A stretch of DNA of 64,000 nt from Acanthopleura granulata (GCA_016165875.1 JABBOT010000007.1:21163703-21227702); one strand, 5' to 3'; counted from the first letter of the stretch, positions 47,096 to 60,060 are shown. Notes: generated by a model from the letters alone, not told the origin. Program-made: numbers and translations.

Positions 47096-47684
47096 TATAT
47101 TTTACCTATCTGAGAAAAATTCACAAGAGATCAAATTTTACCGGTATTGCGTGACCATTTTCCAACTATTCCAATGTTCTAATTTTAATTTTCATGCTGT
47201 AGTCTTTTATGCCGTAAGCTTACACAAAAGGTGATTTTAATGATGAATTTTGACCCACTTGCATCGTTTGCATGTTATTGTTTATTAAGCTGAGCAAAGA
47301 GTCACATAATGTCATGGTCGTAAACTGATTGGATAGAAGGCAAGATAACTATGCGTTGTCTGCAAGTATCTAGCCACTACCAGGTATCGACTTACACATT
47401 AACTCTTTCCTGTTGTTTATTCGGTTGGACACTATCTTGGTACTTTTCTATTGTGAATCTAATGCCCATTCCAGTGTCTATATGTGGTTAGTACATGTTT
47501 GTATATGTCTTTGATACGCCTTTACCTGATTACATGTCAATGTCACCTGATATGTAGACTACGTTTTCTACCATTGCTAGTTGCAGAGCTCCAAATGAAG
47601 TTAGATTTGTCGTTCTTCAGACGTCCAAATTCGATATGTCCGTATTGTCAGAGATATCCTAAAATACAGTGTATGCTTGCTTGC

Positions 47685-47858
47685 CTTGATGTTGTCAAGT
47701 CTGTCCTTCGAGAATACTCTTAACACTGTAGAATTTGAAGCAGCGAGAGACGAGGTTGTTACAAGGGCCAGTAATACACTGCCCTGATCCTTTATTGTGT
47801 AAACGTCCTCACTGAAATCGATAGCACGTGCTAGGTTTCCCAGAGCCACTCGCTTTAT
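47685..47858 (-). CDS. Internal coding exon, GC-AG donor (candidate; possibly polycystin/REJ-like)
   Basis: 174 bp, phase 0 at both ends, 58 codons. The acceptor is ggtggattgtaccacag and the donor is AAG|GCAAGC, the usual GC-AG context. The peptide has ALGNLARAIDFSEDVYTIKD then QGSVLLALVTTSSLAASNST. The alternating helical pattern and N-glycosylation site would suit the segment between the REJ and GAIN regions of a PKD1-like protein, but this is only an impression. It is on the same strand as the duplicated blocks at 57-63 kb, whose open copy reads in a similar style. Confidence 0.45.
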
Positions 47859-48033
47859 CTGTGGTACAATCCACCAAAACTACATATGAAGAATTCTTGG
47901 TAAATAAATGAACGCATCACGAAAAGAAAACATACAATGTTCAATTTAGGATTTCTAGTGGTTTCTTCCATAACCAGAGCAAATATGCAACATTTCATCC
48001 TTTTGACTATTAACAAGAAAGTTTTTTTTTCAG

Positions 48034-48167
48034 TCAGTGAACAAAATGTTCAATGGAAAGCAAAAAATTGTGCAAATACTATTGTAATTGCATGGATGAC
48101 AAACATCCAACAAAGTTTGCTAACGCTTTCGATAGGAACTGTGCAATCGCTCTGTAAAACGCACTAA
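48034..48167 (+). CDS. Weak terminal-exon candidate
   Basis: A T-run acceptor (gtttttttttcag, ending 48033) is followed by two bases and 43 open codons (SEQNVQWKAKNCANTIVIAW and on) to TAA at 48165-48167. Composition is AT-rich and no motif is seen; chance is as likely as coding. Confidence 0.2.
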
Positions 48168-50358
48168 CACCCGACAAGCCATCACGTTAGGTAAAGCAAC
48201 TCACTCGAACAGATGAATAAGAAATATTTCTTTCGATGTGTTTTATTTCTACCTTGCGGACACTTCATGACAGTCTATGGATACAGGAACCATGGGGAAG
48301 TGGGGGGAGGGGGGCAAAGGGCAAGATACCGCACTTGGCCCTGACCTGAAAAATCTCCTTCGTGTAATGTATGATTCTGCCTGGAATGATATCAACTTAG
48401 CTAAATAACAACTGTAGAATGCCACCACCTAGGCTAGGATATATCCTCAGCAAACGACTTATCGAGTTTTCCGGCTTCAAACGTCTCCGGATGCTTGGTT
48501 GCAACGAGCTAGGCTAGCACAGTATTCTGAGTCTTATCTGTGGTGTAACAGCATTCTTTGAGGACTTGCGTTTTAGCTTTATATAAAGAATCCACACAAT
48601 TGTGAACGCAGAAAATTAACCAGTTATTTTTGTTAATGATTGCTTTGGGATTTTCCCGTATCATTTGAAGTTAACCAGATTGTTTTCTGCGAAAGCAGTC
48701 TTGGTGATTGGAGTTTCCCCCCAAAATTTACAAACATCAGATGAAATTGCGATGCCGGGGTTGAAACGAACAACGTATGCTTCAAGACCATGGTATAAGG
48801 TAGGAGAAAAAGATTTTTTAGTAGCTAATAAATAGCCTTGTTTTTTTCTCTTTTTTGTTTAGTTTGCCTCCAAATGACATGTCTAAGACAGGCAACATTG
48901 TTCCAGGGAAACAGTGTGTGCCATTGTGGATTAATGTTATATTTTTTGTACAGTTTTGTAAAGTAAAATCACAAATCGTATGACAAAAATCCCCAGTATC
49001 CTGTAGTCAGTCTGTTAAGATTAATGACCAGTAGTTAAATCTTTCAGCAAAAAATTTCTCTCAAAGCTATGAATAAATGATTTGCAAAATGTCACCTGGC
49101 AATTTGATCGTGTTAAATTCATCTTACAAATTCCATGACGGCCTATTTTCCCGTTGGCTTTTCTCTGCACCTTGTATGATAAGATACGAAAGTCAAACTG
49201 TGACAGAGGAACTAAATTAACGCAGTACATAATCATGCGGTTCATGGCTATGTCGATTCTCTTGTGACGTCACTATTTTATGTGCCCGAGAATACTGATT
49301 AAAGTTCCACATGAACATTTCAGTGCAAAATAACAACTTAATGTTTTCCACTAAACCCTGCTTTGTATGCATAATGCCGTTGCTAAAATGTGAACATGCT
49401 GTAAGTTTTACAGAAATGGATCATGCACGTATTAACAGAAATAAACAGGTGTTGGTAAAGAGCATCCAATCAGCAACAGGAAGAATGTAACCCTGACAGC
49501 CTCCCGCGCACCCCCACCCCACCAACCAACCACACACAAACACTTCCTTCTCCAGCCTCACACCCTCATATCCGAACACATACCCAGTCCCTTGTATATA
49601 AACGGACACATCCTGACTGCCAAACATGACGCTGTTTTAACCTGTCAGTAATTCAAAACATGTCATTTCAAAGTAAACTGAATTCTTGACAAAGTCGGAT
49701 TTACTCTTTTCATCTTCTGACAAAAACTGTCTTCTTCAAAGAAAGAGGAAATGCCACATATAAGCACGACTCTCTGAAAACACCACCACCTGCACGGAGC
49801 AAGCCTCGCGATGTGGTCATCGGCCTGTGATCATTTCTGATCCCAGTGGCAATGTGATTAAAGACTACGGGAGAAAAAATACGCACAAACGTGCGCGAAG
49901 TTCTGAAGGCTGGTACAAATCCCGTGTCATTACGCAGAGGTGATGGCTATTGATTTCCCTCTTTTCTCTCGCATCTGTCAGCGCCGCTTTGAACCCCAGA
50001 AGGCTGCAGTCGAAATTTGGATTTCGGCTCAGCATTTCGGCGTCTTCTCAATGTTACTGTTTCTCCAGGAAAGCAACTAACTTTAAATTAAACGATTGTT
50101 CTACCCTTAAGACGTACGATATCGCACGTGCGTAATCATTATGTTCCTATGTATGTTTGAAGGAAGCCCAGTCCGCCATTGCGTGTTTATTAAAACCAAT
50201 GTGATGATCTGAAAATGTAAGCAATATTCATTTCTGCCTGGAAAATTGTCCCGAATGCTGGAACACATCACAAAGTCTGTATCCAGCCATTATGTATGAG
50301 AACATTATTTCATGAATAAAAACATGACTCTGAATATTTTGTCTTTTGTTTCTTGTAG
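48168..50358. other. No firm gene
   Basis: Unique sequence with a G-rich tract at about 48300-48320. It is possibly intronic if exons 45589 and 50359 belong to one gene. Confidence 0.35.
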
Positions 50359-50468
50359 AAGAAATGATTCATGGAAGATTCAAAGCTCGAGACGTCCCAA
50401 GCGCCGTGAAGCACGTAAAGAGCAGACAGCGACTGGAGCGTCTTTTGATATTACTCGACACGGTTTAG
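50359..50468 (+). CDS. 3'-terminal coding exon (candidate)
   Basis: A strong acceptor (ttgtcttttgtttcttgtag) is followed by two bases and 35 codons to TAG at 50466-50468. The peptide EMIHGRFKARDVPSAVKHVK continues SRQRLERLLILLDTV. It is charged and amphipathic, with regular L/I spacing, unlike chance translation of the AT-rich flanks. Phase 1 entry fits exon 45589-45640, which would place the gene at 45.6-50.5 kb. The family is unknown. Confidence 0.45.
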
Positions 50469-50739
50469 ATTCATTGTTGAAACCATCGCAAAGTTTCCAG
50501 ATTACATCAATATATATATTCATGTTTTGTTGAACATTCTGATTTAGTGTAATAAGGAGGCGGGGGGACTTCCAGTCTATCCAGTAGAAATGGTATTCAG
50601 TCTTCAATATCAAGCAGAGCAGTGATGGTTACGTATATGTGCACGGAGGAAGTGGGGTGCCAATGTTTTTGTGAATAGTTCAAACGTATGTATAATTGGG
50701 CAACTATTTTTCAGTTAAAGAATGTATGCATACTGTGTC

Positions 50740-50850
50740 CTCTTGTGACAGAGTGAGTCAATGCCACTAACTGCTGTCGCCACTGCAACATCATGCCATC
50801 AACATCATCGTACACACCAGACATGACAGGGGCTATAGGAGCTCAACCCT
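50740..50850 (-). repeat. Second SINE-like family, fragment
   Basis: Shares tgtcgccactgcaacatcat and caccagacatgacagg with the copies at 933 and 41648. Confidence 0.6.
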
Positions 50851-50945
50851 CAGTAAGAATTCTGAAAACGGAATGGTAAACACTGTTGTAAGGAATGTTC
50901 AGTTAGTACACCTATAAGTCCTGGAACGCCGTAAGGTTTCGGCAG

Positions 50946-51112
50946 GTTATAGGCCAACTTTATTCATACCACATCGGCCATCAAAATTTCTCCAAATACT
51001 TCCGAAGGAGGAAAGATTGTGTGAATGGTAAGTCTGTATAGTTGGTTGTATGTGTAATATTGTTCTACGCTTTTTTTCACCTGCAGAAGTTTACATTGGT
51101 GTAGATGTTTGA
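50946..51112 (+). CDS. Possible last two exons of a gene (50946-51027, 51087-51112)
   Basis: Exon 50946-51027 is open in frame 0 (VIGQLYSYHIGHQNFSKYFR...) and ends one base into a codon at GTAAGT (51028). A clean acceptor (cgctttttttcacctgcag) at 51086 supplies two bases and reaches TGA at 51110-51112 after seven codons. AATAAA is at 51185. The phases agree, but the first acceptor is weak, another frame is also open, and the 59-bp intron is very short. Confidence 0.28.
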
Positions 51113-51190
51113 CTTTCACACTGTGCACGGAAATCGGTCTGGGGCCCGATTCGGATTCCGAATCCTCAGTAAATTTATTTCCTTAATAAA

Positions 51191-54100
51191 CCTGCCATTA
51201 CATAGTTCAACAACGAATCCTCAGACAACACGATCAGTATGCAACATTTATAATTACAATACTTACGAAAAAGTTACATCTTGGGGTTTTTTTGGATGCA
51301 AATTAGCACACTGACTAGGTTATGCATGTACAGTGGCCAGTCTGCGATACGATGACACAAAATCACTAAGCTCAACAAAGGCAATAATCAAGTTACCGTT
51401 TTCAAATCCGACACGCTGGTCGATCTCACTCTACAAACCTATCTTTACTCTCACCTGAGTTCCAAGATGGCACAACAGTTTATTCCTTCCACTTCATGAA
51501 TCAGCAATTCAGTCCGATCTGTTCCTGTCGCCACGTTTAAAAATTGAACAATGCTGACTGGTTACTGGAAGCCCCAAAACAATGTGTCCACAACCATCTA
51601 TCCCAATCCGTGGCAAGATAAGAACTCGGCTTCGATGTATGAGAACGGTTGTACGTTGGATTATACTATACCCATCTTCCACGAAATCGTAACGGAATTC
51701 GTAACGGCTCCCGAACCGTTTTCCTTGCCTAGTGTGAACGCACTTTTGGAGTGAAAGGGTCTAAACTTAGGTTTCTCCGGGAAGATCTGAATTTTAGCGT
51801 TGTGGATGTGGTATTTAATCCCCTTGCCTCAACTGCTCTAAGGCAGATTGTCAGCACTGAAAGGACTGTCAGTATTTTGTGTTTTACCAAGCCAGGATTT
51901 TTTCTGTCACGTTTGCATGGCATTATATTGTATTTCATAATATTTTTTTCTCTGCATATATTGGCCTGCAAACTAATTTATTTATTTATTTATTTATTTA
52001 TTCGATTGGTGCTTATCGTATTCAATACATATGGCGGCGGTCATGTAGTGTGGTTAGCTGAGACTAAGCACTGATCTCTCTTTATTGCAACTATTGTACA
52101 TTTGATGACATTGTTTTATTTTGTCATCAGTGCATAGTAGAACTGTATGCAATGTCTAGTGAGTTGATTCCTTATTTTATTAGTATATATCTTCAGTTGG
52201 TGCTCATCACGCTTAACTTATATGACCACTTTCCACCGGGTATCTAGCACACCTGCGGGGTCAAATCGACTGCCGTATGAGAGAAAGCTTGAGTCCAGTT
52301 TGCTACCAATGCAGACGAAGGTCTTCTACGTCGAAAATAAAGCTCTAACCAAATGATCCAGCAAAGATTAATGGGCTCCAATGACTTCCATCACTATGTG
52401 TTATCTCAATGTTGGTCTGCTCCGTTTGATCTAGATTAGACCGGTTCCAAGTGAGAGTTTTAACAATTCACGCTTACTATTCGGCTGATCTTCAGTAAAA
52501 CCCCTTAAATCATAAGGCAAAAGGAAGACACGATATTAAACAATAAGCATTGACAAAAGATCCCAGGAAACAGAGACAATATAGTCGTTCAGCTGTCAGA
52601 AATCCTCATATATAAGTTCCAATGATTTCTGTGGAGATTGGATGCTGCCGACATGATCGACAGTTACCTTGGAAACAGGGAATGTCATTAAATATAATTA
52701 CCTTGATTCAATATTCCGGAAAACCAAGTGCCCCGTATATGTTGAATTATGTAATACAGCTCAAGGTGATTAGGGCAGACTTGTGTATGAGATAGGATTT
52801 ATTTCATCGTAAATGGCAGGAAGAATGATGACATAGTGGATATACAGTTCTTTTCCTGATACCCTGGCAATAGTTTGTCCAGCGACAGATGTACGCCATC
52901 CCTGTGCCTGCAGACATACCCGGCTTATCACCACGGTAGAGGCTTTGCCCTGAAATAGTCTTCTTGCCACAGTCGGGGTGATGAACTCTGAGGCAATGTC
53001 TCTATTGTTGGCCTAATTATATTTCAACATCCGAATAGGTATAGGGAAAATGGTTTGCACTGACGGTATTACGGACTGATTACTGCGTTTTGTGGTAAAT
53101 ACAAAGGCTACTCGTGCGACTATTAAATTCTAAGCAAAACAGCACATGTAGCTCGCAACAATACTCTTTCTCCACATGATACCTCAGCATTACCCTTCCT
53201 CGGTCAATGAATGGCTGTGTTCATATAATTAAGTCGTTAAATATTCAAACCTTGATGCATTCGTCTTCATTAGCTCTAAGATCCCTAGACGTTCTAGAAT
53301 ACAATTCACTTTAATTAGAGGCGACCACTGAAACTGCGGAAGAAAACGGTGAGCCTTGTTATTGTTTCCACCATGAACATGAAATTTAAACCAGGTGCGT
53401 AACGATGTATCTCAATTATGCTGTTTCGAGAACTGACTCGGAGAACGTTCTGTTTGAAAACAAGAAGACGTACATGTACACCATTAAGTGGGTTATCTAA
53501 AATTTTTTTAAATATTTTTTTTATTAAAAATGAATAGAGTTAGCTATAAGCATCTACTATAAAAAGGTGTTGTTAACTTTTGGGAAGTTAACGTTAGCAA
53601 CCTAATCACGTGGTTCGAAAATAACGGTTTGCAAAGTTCAGATGTTGTCCGAGTGGATTCGTTCATTACATTCATGTTAATTGTGACTACGTGGTCCTTT
53701 AATTCCCTTATTATGAGGTGATATGAATTCAGAATTACTTCAGAATCACGGGACACCTGTTTTCGTCTAGGACAACCTTGGGACTTTGACAACAACACAG
53801 GCGACAGGCCCGAGTTCCAGGTCTGTATTAATGTAAAGATTCACAGCGGAAGCTACGCTGAAAACATAACCAGCCGATCTCACAGCTCGACGAAGTGATG
53901 CTTTCCTCCTGCTTTTAGTGATAATTCACTAACAATTAACTGGCTGTTATGAGCACCCAAGCAGATGAGAAAATCTCAATCAAATGGTTACACGGCTTCT
54001 CCGGTTACATATATTTCCTACCGAATCCTGTTAACAAAACCGTGTCATACCAAGTATATGATGTCATAAGAAGAACAAAATCACCAGGCCTGTGCTGGTA

Positions 54101-54829
54101 GATGTTTCAAGAACAGCTTCACTCGCTGGAAAAATCAATGAATAGGCCTGTGGGGCTGCACGAATTCACAAGGGATTCAGCATTCTGCAGTTGAAAAATT
54201 GTCTGCTTTTGTGCCAAGAAGATTTATAAATAAAGATTAAAACCATGAATTTTGTGGCGCAGAATGTGTTTGGCACTGACTCCATAAGCGGTTTGTTCTA
54301 TGGTGCTGCTCATGTAGTTTCAGGGATTGACAGTTGAAAAGAATGTTCGAAGCCAGTTCGAAATTCTTTGGCTTTGACCAGACTTTTTGCACTGACACAT
54401 GTAACGCGCTTCATGTTATTTTCATGCACATGTCCTTCGTCGAAGGGGAAAAGAAAAAGATGAACCAGTAATGTTGCCGAGTAAATCCAGTCTATGTCTC
54501 TTGATACCAGTATGTTTATCTTTGAAATATTTCTCTAACACGTATACCACAGAATGTAAAAACTAAATGAAACCTCGAAGCCTTTGCCATGTATGAGAAG
54601 ACCAGTTAAAATTCTCTTCACAATATCAAAAAACACACTGCCAAACAGAACACTCCCCTCTGTGGGTACATAAGAATAAGACTGGTGATTAAGTTAATTG
54701 TTTTCCGGAATACTACCCAAATAGTTGATTACGTTACTTTTCAAGTCACAGGACGGGTTTCTGTTTAGTTTTTTATTCAAAGGTGATTATTTTTAGCAAA
54801 ACATCCGTAAATGTGAAACTTAATGCGAG
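51191..54829. other. No gene seen
   Basis: AT-rich unique sequence apart from the tail-like SINE piece at 51976. A 67-codon frame at 51551 and its neighbours lack motif or splice support. Confidence 0.35.
51976..52050 (-). repeat. SINE tail fragment with extended (TTTA)n
   Basis: A run of TTTA units leads into ttcgattggtgcttatcgta and then catatggcggcggtcat, a degraded match to the SINE 3' end. Confidence 0.55.
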
Positions 54830-55572
54830 AAAGGGACCTTGTGCAACTACAAATCACCAATAAACGAGGCAGAGACCTTATGCAATTGTAGACCACCCGA
54901 AGTCATGAACCAGTCAGGGACCTGGTGCAGCTACAGACAACCCAAAGTCACGAACGAGCCAGGGACATTGTACAGCTGCAGACACCCCCCCCCCTCCCCA
55001 CAAAATGCCTGAACGAGCTACAAGAATAAACAATGTCAGTGGAGCCTTTGAGACTAACGGGAATTGATATATTGCAAAAGCTTTCGGTGGTCGTTGATAT
55101 CACTACCAGCAAAAGCTTGTGTAATATACCGTTAGTCTCAAAGATGCCACCGACATTGTTTATTCTTGTGGTAAGATTGAATAATACTGCTAAGCTCCAC
55201 TTCAGATACGCTGTGAACGATTCAGGGATCTTGAGCAACTGCAGACCATCGAAAGCAACTAGCGAGTCAAGGACCTTGTGCTGGTTGAAGTCCTGAAGGA
55301 ACCAAGGACCTTGTGCAGCTTCAGACCAATCGAAGTCGTGATTGAGCTGTGGACTTTGGAGAGTTGTAGACCGCCCGAAGTCATCAACGAATTAGGAACC
55401 TATGCAGTTGTAGACTACTCGGAATCGTGAACAAGTTTGAAACCTTGCACAGCTGTAGATCACCCGTTGTCATGGGCGAGTCATTGACCTTGTGCAGCTG
55501 AAGACCACCCGACGTCTTGGACGAGCCAATGACCATGTGCAGTTGCAGACAACTCCAAGTCACGAGCGAATA
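54830..55572 (+). repeat. Degenerate minisatellite, unit about 45 bp, about 12 copies
   Basis: The unit reads gaccttgtgcagctgtagac, then cacccgaagtcatgaacgag and cca. Copies start near 54834, 54873, 54917, 54961, 55226, 55270, 55305, 55350, 55396, 55440, 55486 and 55531. The array is split by an inserted palindrome at 55020-55169. Looser remnants may extend to about 55745. Confidence 0.9.
55020..55169. mobile_element. 150-bp snap-back palindrome inserted in the minisatellite
   Basis: The left end acaagaataaacaatgtc (55020-55037) is the exact reverse complement of 55152-55169. Pairing continues inward through gtgg, ctttgagactaacgg and an imperfect tatatt...aagctttt...ggt part to near the centre. 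It looks like a small foldback/MITE-type insertion. No target-site duplication is clear. Confidence 0.75.
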
Positions 55573-56820
55573 TGTAATACGGGTATGTAAAGCTGGAAAT
55601 ATGTACTAAGAGAGAAGTATTGTTTTTAGTGATGTAAGAACAAGTCAATTCAAAGCTCAAAGATAATTTTCAGATCGAATACCAATCTATCAGACCTTGT
55701 TCACGCGAAGTCGTGAACGGACCTGAACGTCGCCAACGAGCCTGAGGCATACCTGAAATATCGTTAAAAAAATTAAACGATCGTTCATATTATAAAACAT
55801 TATGATCAAAGTGCGAGTTGGAAGATGGAATAGTCCTGTCTTAGCCTGCAAGCATTTTGTTCTGAATATGATACCAGATATCCGTCAACTGCGTACAAAA
55901 TGCATTTGTATATGAGTTGATGATAAGAAAAAATTGATTTCACGGGACAGGCGCGAGATAGTCCATAATTAAGACAAGCTGAATATTTTTAGAGACCAGG
56001 TTTCTCATGAGAGTCGGATGTTACTTATAAAATTTCACAGATTTAGCAGGTGATAGCCAGCAAAAGAGATACGGCCCGTTCATTGTCACCTGGGTGACTG
56101 ATTGTTAGATGCCATTTTATGCCACATCTTCATCGTTATTAGGTATTACAATTTCTAATTCAGGGGTAGATTCTTTGAAATTAAGAGTACTCTCAGGCAA
56201 ATTTGAGCACTACACTGTGCGTTATATCCAGAAAATGCAATCCTAATAACGATAATAATGTTACTCAAAAACCAAGGTCTAAATGCCATAGATCTTTCGA
56301 TCTTATATATTAACGTAATTACTGGCATTTTGTTGTGCGGCTCTGAGTTCGCTGGTTCAAGACACGTGTCGGCCTCGGTCACTTTTTACTAGAAAGCGAA
56401 ATTTAGTCGTAATAACGACAATACAGTTACCCAGATAACATTATAAGAGTACTTTGATTAAAAATAGTATGTTTTATTTACAAGTACTTGTATTTGTTCG
56501 GAAAGTTATCTTATCGATTTTAAGATTATTTAAGCAGGAGAATCTTTCTTTGGTTTTGTTTTGTTTTGTTAGACGAAGGGATTCTTTCGGGTTAAATCAC
56601 GAAGGTAATTTATTTCCCTTCAAAGGAAAGAAATGTAAAAAATTTTAATCAAAAATGGAAACAGTGCTGTTTTTAACGGAAATGTTTTATACCCATGGCT
56701 AGTGGCAAAATAGATAAGGCGAGATATGTAGAGAATAATAATTTTCAAGAACTTTTATTCTTTTTATTATTTTTAACTTTTAAGGTCACCCATCTTTATT
56801 TCTTCAACGACGAAATATAT
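55573..56820. other. No gene seen
   Basis: AT-rich sequence with short frames only. Confidence 0.35.
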
Positions 56821-57032
56821 AAGAATATTTCACTTATGCGACTGTGGCCAACATTATGGTGGGAGGAAACAGGGCAGAGCCCGGGGGAAACCCAGGTTAC
56901 TGGCAGACCTACCCACGTACGGCCGAAGAGGAAGCCTGAATGAGCTGGACTTGAACTCACAGCGACATTGGTGGAAGGCTTCGGGTCATTGCGTTGCTCT
57001 AGCGCGCTAACGGACTGAGCCACGGAGGCCCC
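56821..57032 (-). repeat. SINE lacking its extreme 3' tail
   Basis: Core from agaatatttcacttatgcg to the tRNA-like head (cggactgagccacggaggcc). The head is well kept; about 25 bases of the middle are deleted. Confidence 0.88.
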
Positions 57033-57304
57033 TACCCGCCTTAAAACAGTTGTATATAACAATTCACACGGGAGGTATATATCAGATTTTAACTAAATGA
57101 TGAGGCATTAGTATTAGGGGAAAGAACATTGGTGTTGTCATATTGACCTTAAATTTACTCTGCTGAAAAAACAGGAACAAAATTTAAAGTTTAAACCAAA
57201 TGAGGGCTTTACATTAATTCCGGCACATTTTATTGTGACAGTGGAATACCGTTGAGTTTTACATTGAATAACACCCAGGTTGCCGACCCAACATTAATTT
57301 ACGT

Positions 57305-57480
57305 TAAGAGGACATGTTGACATTTGGTCGATGGAGTCCTACAGACACACTGTTATCGACCACTGCCACACTCACTCAGCCACATAACATGACATCTTTC
57401 TGGCCCCTTAACACTTGATAAGATTTCTCTGGCAGCTTGTCGATTCCGCCGTCCGGCCACCATGCTGAGATTTCGAAACA
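57305..57480 (-). pseudogene. Duplicated block B, copy 1
   Basis: Collinear with 59875-60045: acatgttgacatttggtcga, cactca(g/a)ccacataa, (g/a)gcagcttgt(c/t)gatt and ccaccatg all match in order. On the minus strand the reading (ISAWWPDGGIDKLPEKSYQV) parallels copy 2 without indels over about 100 bases and stops at nearly the same place. It may be a coding exon or a decayed copy; its function is not recognised. Confidence 0.5.
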
Positions 57481-58169
57481 GAGACAGACAGCTTTTATGT
57501 TACTCTGTGGTGGCATTATTTTTAACAAACGGGCCGTAAAATTCGTGAAGTAGGAGTGTGCTGGCGTACAAAGAAACAAAAAATCTAAATATGTTTCTCT
57601 CATTTCTAAGCCATTCCCTGGCCAATGAAATGAAAAATTGCCAGACCCATTTCCAGAAATCGTTCATTCCATACATCCACTCAAAACAAATTCACTGTTG
57701 CTCGAATGATACAAATATCGTACAGAGAAGCGGAAAACAGATACCTCTCCCGACACAAAACGTATTTGTGTATGAACGCCTATTGTTCTTCACTTATATT
57801 TTAAATTCTGTGCTCTAGAGCCTTACTGATTAGTTCGCGCGCCAGATAAAGTGTTTTATTAGCCACCCAACAAATGTATAAGGCGATTTCTGACGCGTGT
57901 TTAATGCAAATAAGCTAATGAGCAATAATTGTCGCCTAGTGATTACATAGTGAAAGAACAACGCGGAGAACTCGGCATTTATTCCTTTTCCAATCACTAA
58001 AAGATAAGAAAGGGACGCCTAGTTATTAGAACGATTTATCTTTCCACCCAACATAAAGCCGCTGCTTTTGACCAGGCTGATATCATCTTGGCTCACGTGG
58101 AGATGTATTGCTGCCCCGTTCTGTTCTTGTTTTCCAGTCAATATAAGTATGTGCAACTGCAACGTTGCT

Positions 58170-58300
58170 GTTTGACGCTACCGTTTCACTAAGAAAGAGA
58201 AGACAGATTATCCTCAGACTTCATGTTTGTCCTCCGTAAAACTGTGACTTAACTGGAAAAAATCAGGCTATCTAAATAATGAAGAACAGATGTGGCTCAC
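58170..58300 (-). pseudogene. Duplicated block A, copy 1 (fragment)
   Basis: Shares cagacttcat, ctgtga(c/t)tta, ggaaaaaatcagg and atgaagaacagat-type landmarks with 62545-62640. On the minus strand the frame that is open in copy 2 meets stop codons here, so this copy is broken. Confidence 0.45.
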
Positions 58301-59407
58301 ACACGATTTACAAACCCAACATAACAGCAATCTTTCCTTTCCTTTGCATTTCGTCTGTAATTGATATCATTATGCTGCACTCATGACTAGAAGGTCAACC
58401 ATGAGCATAGTCGTTGACTGAGTCGTTGAACTCGTCACAGTCTGCTGAGGAAAAGGTTTTTGTTTATCTCTTGGCTATGTGCGCTATTTTTGACTTGGAA
58501 AGTCTCTAACTACTCATTAACACTTTATCGGGACGGTTGACCATAACACACACACACTTCATCTCACATAAATTCTGAACTGTATATCACAACCGAAAGC
58601 AACATTGTGTTACCTGATGAAAACAAAAAACACCACGCAAATTCAAGATGCACATTTTTTTAAGTTTGTCCAATTACCGGCTTTTAGGATTCACTGTCGA
58701 CAGAGTGGCCTAGATTTCATATCCAATTCCATAACAATAAAACACGAGTTAATACACTGATAATCTTAGGAATCTTCTCTCTGTTGTAATCCTGAAAATG
58801 GTTTCATTTTCTTAGCAAAGTACACATTAAGAGTAACAAGTAAATTCCTTATGTCCAAAATTGCTAAAAATGCACATTCGCACAGAGGGATGTAGTTTAC
58901 GAAATATATTTGAAAAACGTTCGCACATTTCCCATTAAACTTATTTTGCTTTTTCATATTGATAATGGGAAAATGTTGACTTGAAACCATGACCTCAAAT
59001 GATTCATCAAATTTAAATCTTCAATAAAAATACAGAACAGCTTCCACATCAAATTTCAGAAGATTAATTTTGTTGAAAAGTTGACTTCGCATGCTTTTCA
59101 AATAAGCAACACACCTCATCTCAGAAATATGAAGACAGGTTCGCGGATAGTACATGCCATTACCTTATTAGCGGATCAGTCCAAAGTACATTAGTCGTGA
59201 ATAGCCTATGAAAAACGACACAAAACATCGCCAAGATATGGCTAAAATGTTGGCGTTAAGACAAATTCATTTATTCAATCAAAACAAAACCATAACAAAA
59301 CGAAACTGAAATGTTGTTGAGTAACAGTTGTGGAAACTTACTTTACATGTGCAACACAACTACTTAGCAATACAGCTAGAAATATTACATGCTTTTTGGG
59401 GCAAGCA

Positions 59408-59622
59408 CGCCAGCGCGGCGTGATGACCCCGTGCCTTTCACCAATTCGGTCGCTGTGAGTTCAAGTCCAAGCTTTCTTTCCGACCGTACGAGGGAAGGTC
59501 CGCCAGCAACCTGTGTACCGTCTTCTGGGCCTTCAGCCGTTTCCTTCCATCACAATGCTGGCCGGCGTCGTGTAAGTGTAATATTCTTGAGTACGGCGTA
59601 AAACACGAAATAAATAAATAAA
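59408..59622 (+). repeat. SINE between duplicated blocks
   Basis: Keeps tttcaccaattcggtcgctg, gtccgccagcaacctgtgta, cacaatgctggccggcgtcg and an (ATAA)n tail. The tRNA-like head is lost. Confidence 0.85.
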
Positions 59623-59874
59623 TTACATCTTGTTTTATCTGTTTTACACAGAAAAATTCATGTACCTTAGCACATGAAAGAGTGTCACAAATGACCCTGC
59701 ACAGCAGCAAACTCAATAAAAAAAGTTAAGAAATGATAAATTGGCAGCGATCGATAAAAGAACCCGTGCAGATGTCAGAAGTGCTTGCTGTGCTATTGTC
59801 CGCCTCCAGTCTATCCTGCCAATAGAAAACCTTCGGGTCCTATACTGAACTACAACCAACATCGTTCAGTCAGA

Positions 59875-60060
59875 CATGTTGACATTTGGTCGAAGGTGTT
59901 TCACAGACCCACTCTTGCTGACGACTGACACACTCAAGCCACATAATGCCGTGTTTGAGATTTTTTGTAAAGGCTGTAAAAACTCCCTAGCAGCTTGTTG
60001 ATTCTACAAACCTGCCACCATGTAGGGATTTCAATGATGATATTGATGGCTTTTCTTCTA
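59875..60060 (-). other. Duplicated block B, copy 2
   Basis: Minus-strand reading KAINIIIEIPTWWQVCRINK aligns with copy 1 (KAVCLCFEISAWWPDGGIDK): K-A, E-I, W-W and I-(N/D)-K-L are conserved. Conservation at protein level suggests the block was once, or is, coding. I could not join it to block A with matching phase. Confidence 0.45.
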
